Positions 1 to 11,934 of a stretch of 64,000 nt of DNA are shown in pieces. The translations under genes and the position numbers were made by a program. Under the pieces are notes generated by a model. It saw only the letters and a program-made list of their open reading frames with translations, was not told where the DNA came from and made no database searches. The number at the start of each line of letters is the position of its first letter. Position 1 is the stretch's first letter. Where the stretch lies: positions 62,001 through 126,000 of the forward strand of contig NZ_FOUI01000003.1 of assembly GCF_900114825.1 (NCBI RefSeq), in the 5' to 3' direction. This stretch comes from Halopseudomonas yangmingensis (GTDB taxonomy: Bacteria > Pseudomonadota > Gammaproteobacteria > Pseudomonadales > Pseudomonadaceae).

Positions 1-1
1 G

Positions 2-418
2 TTCGATGTGGAAATCTCCACGCTCAGCGAAGAGTTACAGGAGCCGGCCCATGCGGTAACCCGCGTTGCCGATGCCTTGCCGGGTTTCGGTATTGTCGCT
101 GCGGTGCTGGGTATTGTGATCACCATGGGTATTCTTGGTGATGCCGACAACACCGAAATCGGCGAGAAGGTGGCGACAGCTCTGGTGGGTACCTTTCTTG
201 GTATCTGGGCCGCCTATGGTTTTGTCGGTCCCTTTGCCGCTGCCATGACCCATGAAGCGAACGAGGAGGCCAATAGCTATGAGGCCATCAAGATGTGCCT
301 GGTGGCGAGCGCCCAGGGGCTACCGCCGGCGCTGGCCGTCGAGTTTGGCCGCAAGGCGCTGATCTCCGACCATCGTCCCAGTTTTACTGAGCTGGAAGAG
401 TCGGTGCGGGGACGCTGA
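2..418 (+). CDS. motA: Flagellar motor stator protein MotA, C-terminal part (5' end outside the window)
   Basis: MotA is the proton-channel subunit of the flagellar stator; it pairs with MotB in the inner membrane and pushes on the rotor protein FliG. The open frame runs in from before base 1, and 138 residues remain. They hold the last two membrane segments (about residues 24-46 and 59-82) and the cytoplasmic tail. The two conserved prolines of the family are visible in ALPGFG and GFVGPFA. The stop is two bases before the motB GTG, so the pair is one operon. A flagellum-type rather than a TolQ/ExbB-type stator is favoured by the adjacent MotB. Confidence 0.93.
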   Translation, partial: FDVEISTLSEELQEPAHAVTRVADALPGFGIVAAVLGIVITMGILGDADNTEIGEKVATALVGTFLGIWAAYGFVGPFAAAMTHEANEEANSYEAIKMCLVASAQGLPPALAVEFGRKALISDHRPSFTELEESVRGR

Positions 419-420
419 GC

Positions 421-1518
421 GTGGACAACAATCAGCCGATTATCGTCAAGCGCATCAGTCGCAAGGCCGATGGCCACCATGGCGGTTCCTGGAAAATTGC
501 TTTTGCCGACTTTGCCGTGGCGATGATGGCGTTCTTTCTGGTGATGTGGTTGCTGGCCAGCGCGACACCGGAACAGTTGAAAATGATTTCAGGCTATTTC
601 AACGATCCTGTCGGTTTTAGCGAAGGTGGCAGTCCCTTTGCGATAGATCTTGGTGGATCACCGACAGTGGCGCCGCAGCGCACGCTGAATGAGCAGAGTG
701 ACGCTGACCTGCAGACCCTGGATAGCCAGTCGATCATGAGCCTGGCCGAGGAGGTCGAGCGCCTGGAACTGGATTTGCTGCTGCAGGAACTGCAGAACAA
801 GATCGACCAGGAGCCGGTGCTGCAACGCTTCAAGGACCAGATACTGTTGGAAATCACCCAGGACGGTCTGCGCATCCAGATTGTCGATGCCGAGAACCGG
901 CCGATGTTCGCCAGTGGCAGCGCCCAGCTGCAGAGCTACTTCGAGGGCATATTGCTGGCGTTGAGTGACACCATTGCCCGGGTGCCGAAAAAGATCAGCA
1001 TCAGCGGACATACCGATGCCAAGCCTTTTGTTGGCCGGCGCGACTACGGCAACTGGGAACTGTCCAGTGACCGGGCGAATGCGGCGCGGCGCACCTTGCT
1101 GGCAGCCGGTTATCCTGAGGCGCAGGTGGCCCGGGTGGTCGGTTTTGCCGATTCGGCATTGTTTGACCGGGCAGATCCATTCAACCCGGTCAATCGGCGC
1201 ATCGACATCGTGGTGCTGAACAAGCGCGCTGAAGAACAGTTGTACGAGGGGCAGCAGCCGGAGGAGGTTGACCAGCCACCGGTTGATCAGGCGGTGGACA
1301 CTGAGGAACCGGCCGGGGCCGGCTCGTCGGCAGCCGGTGACCTGCCGGATCAGCCTATCAGCCTGCCAGTACCTGCAACCCCGGCAACGCCAGAGCCGGC
1401 AGACGCCGGCCAGCCAGAGCAGACAACCGAGGATGCTGCGCCTGCGACGCAGGATGGAGCAAGAACCCTCAACCTGTTCGAGGATGCGCGCTCGCTGCAG
1501 CGCTTGCGCGAGGACTGA
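421..1518 (+). CDS. motB: Flagellar motor stator protein MotB
   Basis: MotB anchors the stator to peptidoglycan and carries the proton-accepting aspartate. The 365-aa product has a short basic N-terminus and one membrane helix (about residues 26-47) containing ADFAVAMMAF, where Asp30 is the expected proton-binding residue. An OmpA-like peptidoglycan-binding domain covers about residues 150-270, with SGHTDAKPF and NPVNRRIDIVVL. Beyond it lies a tail of about 90 residues rich in Pro, Glu, Ala and Asp, longer than I would expect for MotB. The GTG start follows the motA stop by two bases. It converges on rsgA with only three bases between the stop codons. Confidence 0.95.
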   Translation: MDNNQPIIVKRISRKADGHHGGSWKIAFADFAVAMMAFFLVMWLLASATPEQLKMISGYFNDPVGFSEGGSPFAIDLGGSPTVAPQRTLNEQSDADLQTLDSQSIMSLAEEVERLELDLLLQELQNKIDQEPVLQRFKDQILLEITQDGLRIQIVDAENRPMFASGSAQLQSYFEGILLALSDTIARVPKKISISGHTDAKPFVGRRDYGNWELSSDRANAARRTLLAAGYPEAQVARVVGFADSALFDRADPFNPVNRRIDIVVLNKRAEEQLYEGQQPEEVDQPPVDQAVDTEEPAGAGSSAAGDLPDQPISLPVPATPATPEPADAGQPEQTTEDAAPATQDGARTLNLFEDARSLQRLRED

Positions 1519-1521
1519 ATC

Positions 1522-2541
1522 TCAGGCCAGGCTGGACAGGATATGCCGGTAGCTGTCCATCCGCCGTTGGCTGATCTCGCCGTTTTGCAGCGCCTGCAGT
1601 AGTGCGCAGCCGGGCTCGTGCAGATGCCGGCAGTCGCGGAAGCGGCAGCGTCCCAGGTGCGGGCGAAACTCGATAAAACCCTCCAGCAGATCATCCTGGC
1701 TGATATGGCTCAGACCGAACTCGCGGATGCCGGGCGAGTCAATCAGGTCGCCACCGACGGGGAAGTGAAAGAGTCTGGCGGTGGTGGTGGTATGGGTGCC
1801 CTTGCCGGTGCTTTCCGAGAGTGCGCCGACGCGCAGGTCGACGCCCGGCAGCAGGGCATTGATCAGCGACGACTTGCCGACCCCGGACTGGCCGACAAAC
1901 ACGCTGACGTGATCCTTCAGTGCTTCATGCAGGGGCTCCAGCCCTTCACCGCGATCGGCCGACAGGCGCAGGGTGCGATAGCCGAGTGCGGCATAATCCG
2001 CCAGCCATTGCTGCAGCCAGTCGTGCTCCGGCGCGCGCAGCAGGTCGGCCTTGTTCAGCAGCAGCAACGGCTGCAGGCCGTGTTGCTCGGCGGCCACCAG
2101 ATAGCGGTCGATCAGGTTGGTGTAGGGGGTAGGCTCGACGGCGAAGACGATCACCAGCTGGTCGACGTTGGCTGCCACCGGTTTCAGCTGGCCGCGCATG
2201 TCCGGACGGCACAGCTCGCTCTGGCGTGGCAGCTGGGCGACAATCACGCCGCTGCCGGCATTGTCCGCTCGCCACACCACCCGGTCACCGGTGACCAGTG
2301 CCGGCAGGTTGGCGCGCAGGTGACAGCGGCGAACCTCGCCGGCGTCCCCGCCGTCGAGGGCTTCGACATCAACCTGTACGCCGAAGTGGGCAATCACCAG
2401 TCCTTCGCGTTCTTCACCCAGATCACCACCGATGAGGGTCTGTTCCGCCTTTTCGGCACGCCGGCTGGCCCGCTCGGTTCGTTCGTCCTGGATCTTCTGG
2501 ATTCGCCAGTTCTGGCGGCGGGTCAAGTGGCGCTTGCTCAT
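1522..2541 (-). CDS. rsgA: Ribosome small subunit-dependent GTPase A (RsgA/YjeQ)
   Basis: RsgA is a circularly permuted GTPase that checks late 30S subunit maturation. The 339-aa product has a basic N-terminal extension, an OB-fold region (about residues 50-115), then the GTPase motifs in permuted order: LLNKADLL, the P-loop GQSGVGKSS (near residue 215) and [12 protein letters not shown]-terminal zinc-binding segment with [14 protein letters not shown] follows. Length and motif order fit the family. It is divergent from orn, as in other pseudomonads, with 93 bp between the two starts. Confidence 0.96.
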   Translation of the reverse strand: MSKRHLTRRQNWRIQKIQDERTERASRRAEKAEQTLIGGDLGEEREGLVIAHFGVQVDVEALDGGDAGEVRRCHLRANLPALVTGDRVVWRADNAGSGVIVAQLPRQSELCRPDMRGQLKPVAANVDQLVIVFAVEPTPYTNLIDRYLVAAEQHGLQPLLLLNKADLLRAPEHDWLQQWLADYAALGYRTLRLSADRGEGLEPLHEALKDHVSVFVGQSGVGKSSLINALLPGVDLRVGALSESTGKGTHTTTTARLFHFPVGGDLIDSPGIREFGLSHISQDDLLEGFIEFRPHLGRCRFRDCRHLHEPGCALLQALQNGEISQRRMDSYRHILSSLA

Positions 2542-2587
2542 GGATGGTCTGCTGGCTGAGAGTGGCCGCAGTGTAGCATGATGCGGC

Positions 2588-2593
2588 TATACT
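2588..2593 (+). promoter_or_regulatory. Possible -10 element for orn
   Basis: TATACT lies 41 bp upstream of the orn ATG in the 93-bp rsgA-orn gap. No convincing -35 hexamer is present at 16-18 bp, so this is only a weak candidate. Confidence 0.35.
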
Positions 2594-2634
2594 GCAGCTC
2601 TGCCAAAACCGCTCTCTAGCGCACAGGAGTTGCC

Positions 2635-3177
2635 ATGCTGCACCCGGATAACCTGATTTGGATCGACCTGGAAATGACCGGTCTTGATCCTGATAACGAC
2701 CGCATTATCGAGATAGCCACGGTGGTCACTGATGCCAATCTCAATACCCTGGCCGAGGGGCCGGTGCTGGCGATTCATCAGCCGGAGGCGGTAATGGCGG
2801 CGATGGATGAGTGGAATACCCGCCAGCACGGCCAGTCCGGGTTGACCCAACGGGTGCTGGAGAGTGACGTCGATCTGGCCGAGGCCGAGCGCCAGACCAT
2901 CGAGTTCCTGCGCCAGTGGGTGCCGGCCGGCCGTTCGCCGATGTGCGGCAACAGCATCTGCCAGGACCGGCGCTTTCTCTACCGCGGCATGCCGGAACTG
3001 GAAAAGTACTTCCATTACCGCAATCTCGATGTATCCACCCTCAAGGAGCTGGCGGCGCGCTGGGCCCCGCGTATCCGTGACGGCTTCAGCAAGAGCAGCA
3101 GCCACCTGGCGCTGGATGACATCCGTGACTCGATTGCCGAGCTGCAGTACTACCGCGAACACTTTATCCGGGTCTGA
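2635..3177 (+). CDS. orn: Oligoribonuclease
   Basis: Orn is a 3'-5' exoribonuclease of the DEDDh family that degrades RNA dinucleotides, including the pGpG formed from c-di-GMP by EAL phosphodiesterases (two EAL proteins lie elsewhere in this window). The 180-aa length is typical. The first acidic pair is in [11 protein letters not shown], and the final His and Asp are in [12 protein letters not shown]. The ATG follows an AGGAG Shine-Dalgarno at a good distance. Confidence 0.97.
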   Translation: MLHPDNLIWIDLEMTGLDPDNDRIIEIATVVTDANLNTLAEGPVLAIHQPEAVMAAMDEWNTRQHGQSGLTQRVLESDVDLAEAERQTIEFLRQWVPAGRSPMCGNSICQDRRFLYRGMPELEKYFHYRNLDVSTLKELAARWAPRIRDGFSKSSSHLALDDIRDSIAELQYYREHFIRV

Positions 3178-3217
3178 ACGGCAAGTTTTTGCCTGCGAGT
3201 CAAACAGCTGGTGTGTA

Positions 3218-3328
3218 AACGCGGCCACCGGCAACCTGTTCTGGACACGCCGTAAACCCATCCCTGGGGGCTCGCGATAGCCATCCATGGCTATCGACGG
3301 TCCTGAACAGGTTGCCGGTGGCCGCGTT
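3218..3328. repeat. Nested inverted-repeat element downstream of orn
   Basis: The outer arms, 3218-3241 and 3305-3328, are a perfect 24-bp inverted repeat; with one mismatch they extend inward to 3246 and 3300. Inside lies a second palindrome, 3275-3284 with 3287-3296 (10-bp arms, 2-nt centre), and the segment CCCATCCCTGGGGGCTC. It fills most of the gap between orn and the convergent mscK-like gene. There is no reading frame and no T-tract, so a simple terminator is unlikely. From memory it resembles short dispersed palindromic repeats of marine gammaproteobacteria; I saw no second copy in this window. Confidence 0.75.
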
Positions 3329-3367
3329 GCTGAACGCCTGTGCAACTGCCCCGCATTCCCCTGTCTT

Positions 3368-6667
<3,300 letters not shown>

Positions 6668-6742
6668 GGTTGGCTACCGGGCAATCGAAAAACGAAGGTT
6701 AGACTGCCGGAGGGCGCAAGGGAAGCAGATGGGGCTGGACCT

Positions 6743-6774
6743 TGTGGCACTCCGGGATCACTCGGAGTGCCACA
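6743..6774. repeat. Perfect 12-bp stem hairpin between an acyl-CoA dehydrogenase gene and mscK
   Basis: TGTGGCACTCCG (6743-6754) and CGGAGTGCCACA (6763-6774) form a 12-bp stem with an 8-nt loop. It lies 25 bp past the stop codon of the upstream minus-strand gene. No T-run follows on the minus strand, so it may be a weak or Rho-assisted terminator or an mRNA 3'-end stabiliser. Confidence 0.5.
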
Positions 6775-6799
6775 GCGGCAAAAGGTTCCGGGGACGGGC

Positions 6800-8602
6800 T
6801 CAGAACCACTCGTTGCGCATGTCCAGACAGGTCGGGTCGAGGCTTTCCAGCAGGGTCAGTGCATGCGCGCAGCCGGGCACTTCCCAGGTCAGGAAGTAGC
6901 GTGCCGCCTGCAGCTTGCCGCGGTAGAAGTCGGCATCCGCCGGATTGCCGGCGTTCAGCCCCTGCTGGGCACGGATCGCCTGCTCCAGCCAGCGCCAACC
7001 GATCACCATATGGCCGAAGGCATTCAGGTACAGCGCCGAGTTGGCCAGCGCCTCGTTGACCTTGCCCTGACCGAGATTGCCGAGCAGCGTCAGGGTGACC
7101 TTGCCGATCTGCGTGTGCAGTGCCTCCAGCGGCTGGCGCAGGGCATCCAGTTCGCTGTGTTCGGCCGCCTTGCGACAGCAGTTCTGGATCAGTGCCGACA
7201 GCTGCTTGAGTGCCGCGCCATTGTTCATCACCACCTTGCGCCCGAGCAGATCCAGCGACTGGATGCCGTGCGTGCCCTCGTGGATCGGGTTCAGGCGGTT
7301 GTCGCGGTAGTACTGCTCGACCGGGTATTCACGGGTGTAGCCGTGGCCACCAAGAATCTGGATCGCCAGCTCGTTGGCCTTCAGGCAGAACTCCGAGGGC
7401 CAGGACTTGACGATCGGTGTCAGCAGGTCGAGCAGCTCCAGCGCGGTGCGACGCTCTTCCTCACTGGGCAGGGTTTCGGTGTCGTCGAACAGGCGCGAGG
7501 CGTACAGGCCCAGATCATAGGCCCCTTCGACATAGGCCTTCTGGGTCAGCAGCATGCGCTTGACGTCAGCATGCTCGACGATGGCCACCTGCGGGCTGGT
7601 CGGGTCCTTGCCGTCGGGCATGCGGCCCTGCGGGCGGTTGCGCGCGTAGTCCAGCGAATACTGGTAGCCGGCATAGCCGAGCATCACCGCGCCCATGCCG
7701 ACGCCGATACGTGCCTCGTTCATCATCTGGAACATGTAGTTCAGACCGTGGTGCGGCTTGCCGACCAGATAGGCAACGCAGTTGCCATTGTCACCGAAGT
7801 TCAGTGCGGTGGAGGTGGTGCCGCGCCAGCCCATCTTGTGGAACAGGCCGGCCAGGGTCACGTCATTGCGTGCGCCCAGGCTGCCATCATCGTTGACCAG
7901 GAACTTCGGCACGATAAACAGGCTGATGCCCTTCACCCCGGGCGGTGCGTCGGGCAGCTTGGCCAGCACCATGTGCACAATGTTCTCCGACAGCGGGTGG
8001 TCGCCGGCGGAGATAAAGATCTTGTTGCCCTTCAGGCGGTAGCTGCCATCGGCGTGCGGCTCGGCCTTGCTGCGGATGTCCGACAGCGAGGAGCCGGCAT
8101 GCGGTTCGGTCAGCGCCATGGTGCCGAAGAAACGGCCCTCGATCATCGGTTGCAGGTAGCGTTGTTTCTGTTCCTCGCTGCCGAAGTTCTCAATCAGGTT
8201 GGCCGCACCCATGGTCAGCATGGCGTAGGACGAGGTGGCAATGTTGGCCGCCTGGAACTGGGTAAAGCAGGCCTGCGACAGCAGGTTGGGCAGCTGCATG
8301 CCGCCCTGCTCAAAGGAACGGGTAGCGTTGAGGAAACCGGCCTCCAGGAAGGCATCGACCGCCGGCTTGACCTCGGGGATCAGCTCGGCGGCACCATTGA
8401 CATACTGTGGCTCGTTCTCGTCATTCTTGCGGTTGTGCGGCAGGAAATACTTCTCGGCGATGCTGCGGGCAGTCTGGATCGCGGCATCGAAGGTCTCGCG
8501 GTTGTGCTCGGCGAAACGCTCGCGCCGGGTCAGCGCCTCGGCGTCCAGTACTTCGTAGAGTTCAAAGGCCAGATTGCGGGCATCGGGCAGAATGTCGGTC
8601 AT
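6800..8602 (-). CDS. Acyl-CoA dehydrogenase, long (about 600 aa) FadE-like form
   Basis: A flavoprotein expected to introduce the alpha-beta double bond into acyl-CoAs, the first step of beta-oxidation. The 600-aa product has N-terminal, middle (MALTEPHAGSSLSD, GNKIFISAGDH) and C-terminal acyl-CoA dehydrogenase domains, plus the extra C-terminal domain of this long subgroup. The catalytic-glutamate segment appears as NPIHEGTHGIQSLDLLGRK. I chose the ATG at 8602 because AGAGGTG sits at proper distance; a GTG three codons upstream lies inside that ribosome-binding site. It is a clear paralogue of the dehydrogenase at 16619-18424. Chain-length preference is unknown. Confidence 0.93.
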   Translation of the reverse strand: MTDILPDARNLAFELYEVLDAEALTRRERFAEHNRETFDAAIQTARSIAEKYFLPHNRKNDENEPQYVNGAAELIPEVKPAVDAFLEAGFLNATRSFEQGGMQLPNLLSQACFTQFQAANIATSSYAMLTMGAANLIENFGSEEQKQRYLQPMIEGRFFGTMALTEPHAGSSLSDIRSKAEPHADGSYRLKGNKIFISAGDHPLSENIVHMVLAKLPDAPPGVKGISLFIVPKFLVNDDGSLGARNDVTLAGLFHKMGWRGTTSTALNFGDNGNCVAYLVGKPHHGLNYMFQMMNEARIGVGMGAVMLGYAGYQYSLDYARNRPQGRMPDGKDPTSPQVAIVEHADVKRMLLTQKAYVEGAYDLGLYASRLFDDTETLPSEEERRTALELLDLLTPIVKSWPSEFCLKANELAIQILGGHGYTREYPVEQYYRDNRLNPIHEGTHGIQSLDLLGRKVVMNNGAALKQLSALIQNCCRKAAEHSELDALRQPLEALHTQIGKVTLTLLGNLGQGKVNEALANSALYLNAFGHMVIGWRWLEQAIRAQQGLNAGNPADADFYRGKLQAARYFLTWEVPGCAHALTLLESLDPTCLDMRNEWF

Positions 8603-8706
8603 GACGGTCACCTCTGTTGATAGCCGGTCGAGTGTATGCGCACTGCCACCCGGCTGAAAACCGGCATTGATAACCCTTATGCAGGCGGATCAGGCCAGAC
8701 CAGACT

Positions 8707-8733
8707 GCACTGTCATTACCAAGCGCACAGTGC
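8707..8733. repeat. Short inverted repeat between srkA and the acyl-CoA dehydrogenase gene
   Basis: GCACTGT (8707-8713) pairs with ACAGTGC (8727-8733) around a 13-nt loop, 32 bp past the srkA stop. It could end srkA transcription, but no T-tract follows. Confidence 0.3.
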
Positions 8734-8764
8734 CGTGGCAATCCAGTCGGTGTGGCGGTCGGGC

Positions 8765-9742
8765 TCAGAACAGGCGCAACACCGGCTCGTCGAGTGCTGC
8801 ACGCTGTTCGCGCAGGGTAAGAATCTGATCGGCCCAGTAGCGTTCGCTGGCAAACCAGCCAAAGTGCATGGGAAATGCCGGGTCTTCCCAGCGCCGGGCC
8901 AGCCAGGCGCTGTAGTGGATCAGCCGCAAGCTGCGCAGTGATTCGATCAGCTGCAGCTGGCGCGGGTCGAAATCGTGGAACTCGTTGTAACCATCGACCA
9001 GTTCGGCCAGCTGCGCCTGACGTTGGTCGCGCTCGCCGGATAGCATCATCCACAGATCCTGGATCGCCGGGCCCATACGGCAATCGTCCAGATCGACCAT
9101 GTACAGCAGTTCATCTCGCTGCAGGATATTGCCGACATGCAGGTCACCGTGCAGACGGATCGAATTGTAGGGGTGTTCTGCAAAGCGCTGGCGGATCTGT
9201 GCCAGCAGATCGTCCGCCACCGAGAAGTAGGCGGCGCGCAGGGCCTGCGGGACGCTGTCATGCTCACGCAGCCAGGCCAGACTTTGATCGCCAAAGCTGT
9301 CAATATCCAGTGCCGGGCGATGCTCGAACGAGCGCATGGCGCCCACCGCATGCAGGCGTCCGAGCAGGCGTCCGAGCATCAGTTGCTGATCGGGATCGTC
9401 GAACTCCGGCGCGCGTCCACCGAAGCGGCGGAACAGGCTGAAACGAAAGCCGGCATGCTCGAACAGGCTCTGACCCTGGTACTGGTTGGGCGCAATCACC
9501 GGGATCTCGCGCTCGACCAGTTCAAAGGCAAACGCATGTTCCTCAAGGATCGCTGCGTCACTCCAGCGGTCGGGCCGATAGAATTTGGCGATCAGCGGCT
9601 CGCCATCCTCGATACCGACCTGGAAGACCCGGTTTTCGTAACTATTCAGCGCCATGATCCGCGCATCGCTGCGCAGTCCGAGCGACTCCACCGCATCCAG
9701 CACGGTATCCGGGGTCAGGCTGGCAAACGGGTGGCTGGACAT
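8765..9742 (-). CDS. srkA: SrkA/YihE-family serine/threonine protein kinase (stress response kinase)
   Basis: The family has an aminoglycoside-phosphotransferase-like kinase fold; the E. coli member counters stress-induced cell death. The 325-aa product shows the catalytic loop RLHGDLHVGNIL and the metal-binding MVDLDDCRMGPAIQDLW. I chose the ATG at 9742 (MSSHPFASL), preceded by CGGAG; an upstream in-frame ATG at 9796 would add 18 Arg/Pro-rich residues that look non-native. The gene lies downstream of comF on the same strand, 192 bp away. Confidence 0.9.
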   Translation of the reverse strand: MSSHPFASLTPDTVLDAVESLGLRSDARIMALNSYENRVFQVGIEDGEPLIAKFYRPDRWSDAAILEEHAFAFELVEREIPVIAPNQYQGQSLFEHAGFRFSLFRRFGGRAPEFDDPDQQLMLGRLLGRLHAVGAMRSFEHRPALDIDSFGDQSLAWLREHDSVPQALRAAYFSVADDLLAQIRQRFAEHPYNSIRLHGDLHVGNILQRDELLYMVDLDDCRMGPAIQDLWMMLSGERDQRQAQLAELVDGYNEFHDFDPRQLQLIESLRSLRLIHYSAWLARRWEDPAFPMHFGWFASERYWADQILTLREQRAALDEPVLRLF

Positions 9743-9893
9743 GGGGGAACTCCGCAACGGGATGCGACCGGGCAGGGCGCGCGGGCGTCGGGGCATAGGC
9801 TATAGGTTGCGCAGCAGCAGGTCGAGTCTGGCTGTTGCTTCATTGAGCTGGTGCGAAGTTACGCCGCCGTCATGGCGAAGGCCGCAGGCCTGA

Positions 9894-9936
9894 AGCAATC
9901 TATTGCCGTCCAGCAGTTGTCCGGCAATAGATTGCT
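9894..9936. repeat. 15-bp stem hairpin overlapping the comF stop codon
   Basis: AGCAATCTATTGCCG (9894-9908) is the exact reverse complement of 9922-9936; the loop is 13 nt. The comF stop (9935-9937) lies inside the stem. No T-run follows on the minus strand, so it is not a canonical intrinsic terminator. The remaining 9743-9893 stretch holds no gene that I can support. Confidence 0.55.
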
Positions 9937-10666
9937 AACGGTTTGCCTGCTGCTCCGGGGTGCGTGCCACGCACCAGATACTGACACTCGCGGCGCCGGC
10001 CTGCATCAGCGTGCGCGCGGCCTCGTCGGCGCTGGTGCCGGTGGTCATTACGTCATCAATTAATGCCAGATGCAGTCCTGCAAGTTTTTCCGGCTGCGGG
10101 CAGTGGAAAGCGCCATGCAAGTTGTGCTGGCGCTCACTGGCGTTAAGGTTTTGCTGGGTGCGGGTGTTGCGGGTGCGCAGTAGCAGGTTGCGCGACAGTG
10201 GGAGGTGCAGGCCAGCAGCCAGTGGTCGACACAGTTCCAGTGCCTGATTGAAGCCGCGTCGGGCGTGCCGGCGCGGGTGCAGCGGCATCGGTAGCAACAG
10301 GTCAGGCAAAGGATGCAGTTCGCGATCGGCATGGCGTACCTGCTGCAGTAACTGTTCCGCCAGCAGGCGGCCATAGCCCAGCTGGTCGTGGTGCTTGAAG
10401 GCCACAATCAGCCGATCCACCGGGAAGCTGTAGCTGAACACTGCCAGGCTGCGGCTGAACGCCGGCGGGTGCGACAGGCACTGCCCGCACAGGTCGGCCA
10501 TGCCATCCAGCGGCAGGGCGCACTGGCGACAGGCATGCAGCAGCCAGGGCAGCTCACCCAGGCAGCCATCGCAGATCCCGTGGTGATTCAGCCGGGTACG
10601 GCTAAGGCAGAGCATGCAGGATTGCGATAGGTTGTTTTTTAGCCAGTTGTAAACCTTTAGCACCAT
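9935..10666 (-). CDS. comF: ComF-family phosphoribosyltransferase-like protein
   Basis: ComF proteins take part in DNA uptake and natural transformation in competent bacteria and have a phosphoribosyltransferase-like fold; the biochemical reaction is unsettled. The 243-aa product begins with zinc-binding cysteine pairs (CMLC, CDGC, CRQC, CGQC within residues 17-65). It ends with the PRPP-type motif LALIDDVMTTGTSADEA. The ATG at 10666 matches the usual start of pseudomonad homologues (YNWLKN near the N-terminus). This start lies inside the BirA-type operator of the divergent bio operon. Confidence 0.93.
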   Translation of the reverse strand: MVLKVYNWLKNNLSQSCMLCLSRTRLNHHGICDGCLGELPWLLHACRQCALPLDGMADLCGQCLSHPPAFSRSLAVFSYSFPVDRLIVAFKHHDQLGYGRLLAEQLLQQVRHADRELHPLPDLLLPMPLHPRRHARRGFNQALELCRPLAAGLHLPLSRNLLLRTRNTRTQQNLNASERQHNLHGAFHCPQPEKLAGLHLALIDDVMTTGTSADEAARTLMQAGAASVSIWCVARTPEQQANR

Positions 10667-10679
10667 AAATGGTTGACAG
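10647..10679 (+). promoter_or_regulatory. BirA-type operator upstream of bioB
   Basis: TTGTAAACC (10647-10655), a 15-bp spacer, then GGTTGACAG (10671-10679). The known gammaproteobacterial BirA operator is TTGTAAACC, 15-16 bp, GGTTTACAA; the left half is perfect and the right half matches 7 of 9. It overlaps the bioB -35 and also covers the comF start codon (10664-10666), so biotin-loaded BirA should repress bioB and might also affect comF. Confidence 0.88.
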
Positions 10680-10700
10680 TCTCCATGCTGACATTATGAT
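10673..10700 (+). promoter_or_regulatory. Sigma-70 promoter of the biotin operon
   Basis: A consensus -35 TTGACA (10673-10678) and a near-consensus -10 TATGAT (10695-10700) are separated by 16 bp, 56 bp before the bioB ATG. The -35 lies in the right half of the BirA operator, which fits repression by promoter occlusion. Confidence 0.82.
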
Positions 10701-10755
10701 TGGCGCACAGACTGAACCCGTCGCCGGCTGGCGGCAATCACCAGAGATGCATTCC

Positions 10756-11802
10756 ATGACGCAATCCGCACTTCGCCATGACTGGACCCAGGCCGAGGTA
10801 CTGGCCCTGTTCCAACAGCCGTTCAACGACCTGCTGTTTCAGGCCCAGAGTGTGCACCGCCAGCATTTCGATCCGAACCGTGTGCAGGTGTCGACCCTGC
10901 TGTCGATCAAGACCGGTGCCTGCCCGGAGGACTGCAAGTATTGCCCGCAGTCCGGCCACTACAACACCGGGCTGGACAAGGAAAAGCTGATGGAAGTGCA
11001 GAAGGTGCTGGACGAGGCTGCGCGTGCCAAGGCCATCGGTGCTACCCGCTTCTGTATGGGCGCGGCCTGGAAACATCCCTCGGACAAGGACATGCCCTAT
11101 GTGCTGCAGATGGTGCGTGGGGTGCGGGCGCTGGGGCTGGAAACCTGCATGACCCTGGGCAAGCTGACCAGGGAACAGACTGCCGCCCTGGCCGAGGCCG
11201 GGCTGGACTACTACAACCACAACCTGGATACCTCGCCGGAGTTCTACGGCAATATCATCACTACCCGTACCTACAGCGACCGTTTGCAAACGCTGGCCTA
11301 TGTTCGCGATGCCGGCATGAAGATTTGCTCCGGCGGCATTCTCGGTATGGGTGAGTCGTTGCAGGATCGTGCCGGTCTGCTGATCCAGCTGGCCAACCTG
11401 CCGGAACATCCGGAAAGCGTGCCGATCAATATGCTGGTCAAGGTCAAGGGTACGCCGCTGGCCGAGGAGCAGGATGTTGATCCGTTCGACTTTATTCGCA
11501 CCCTGGCGGTTGCCCGGATCATGATGCCGAAGTCCCACGTGCGCCTGTCCGCCGGGCGTGAACAAATGAACGACCAGACCCAGGCGCTGGCCTTCTTTGC
11601 CGGGGCCAATTCGATTTTCTACGGCGACAAGCTGCTGACCACCGCCAACCCGCAGGCAGACCGCGACATGCTGCTGTTTCAGCGTCTGGGCATCAAGCCC
11701 GAGGAGCGCGAAGAGCATGATGACGAGGTCCACCAGGCGGCTATCGAACAGGCACTGGTGGAGCAGCGCGACAGCGCCCTGTTTGTCAACGCAGCGGTCT
11801 GA
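10756..11802 (+). CDS. bioB: Biotin synthase
   Basis: BioB is a radical-SAM enzyme that inserts sulfur into dethiobiotin, the last step of biotin synthesis. The radical-SAM cysteine motif appears as [14 protein letters not shown]. The 348-aa product starts at the ATG at 10756 ([10 protein letters not shown]); an upstream frame from 10669 would run through the promoter and operator and is rejected. It is the first gene of bioB-bioF-bioH-bioC-bioD, though a 132-bp gap precedes bioF. Confidence 0.98.
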   Translation: MTQSALRHDWTQAEVLALFQQPFNDLLFQAQSVHRQHFDPNRVQVSTLLSIKTGACPEDCKYCPQSGHYNTGLDKEKLMEVQKVLDEAARAKAIGATRFCMGAAWKHPSDKDMPYVLQMVRGVRALGLETCMTLGKLTREQTAALAEAGLDYYNHNLDTSPEFYGNIITTRTYSDRLQTLAYVRDAGMKICSGGILGMGESLQDRAGLLIQLANLPEHPESVPINMLVKVKGTPLAEEQDVDPFDFIRTLAVARIMMPKSHVRLSAGREQMNDQTQALAFFAGANSIFYGDKLLTTANPQADRDMLLFQRLGIKPEEREEHDDEVHQAAIEQALVEQRDSALFVNAAV

Positions 11803-11934
11803 TGCCTGCTGGATGCCGCTGGTGAAAGGTTGCCGGCGGCCAGTGTGACGGCGCTGATATACCTATTGATCAATCCACCTGCCGTTGGCGCGGCTTGATG
11901 TCTGTCGCTGACTGCCTGCCGCTGCGTGAGCCCT

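Noticed and set aside
8603-8764. PsrA operator before the first acyl-CoA dehydrogenase gene
   Set aside because: I looked for AAAC-N2-4-GTTT in the gap on both strands and found none.
10669-10755. N-terminal extension of bioB in the same frame
   Set aside because: It would translate through the promoter and BirA operator; the family start is at 10756.
11865-11874. ATTGATCAAT palindrome before bioF as an Anr/FNR box
   Set aside because: The FNR/Anr site needs TTGAT-N4-ATCAA; here the halves are fused without a spacer.
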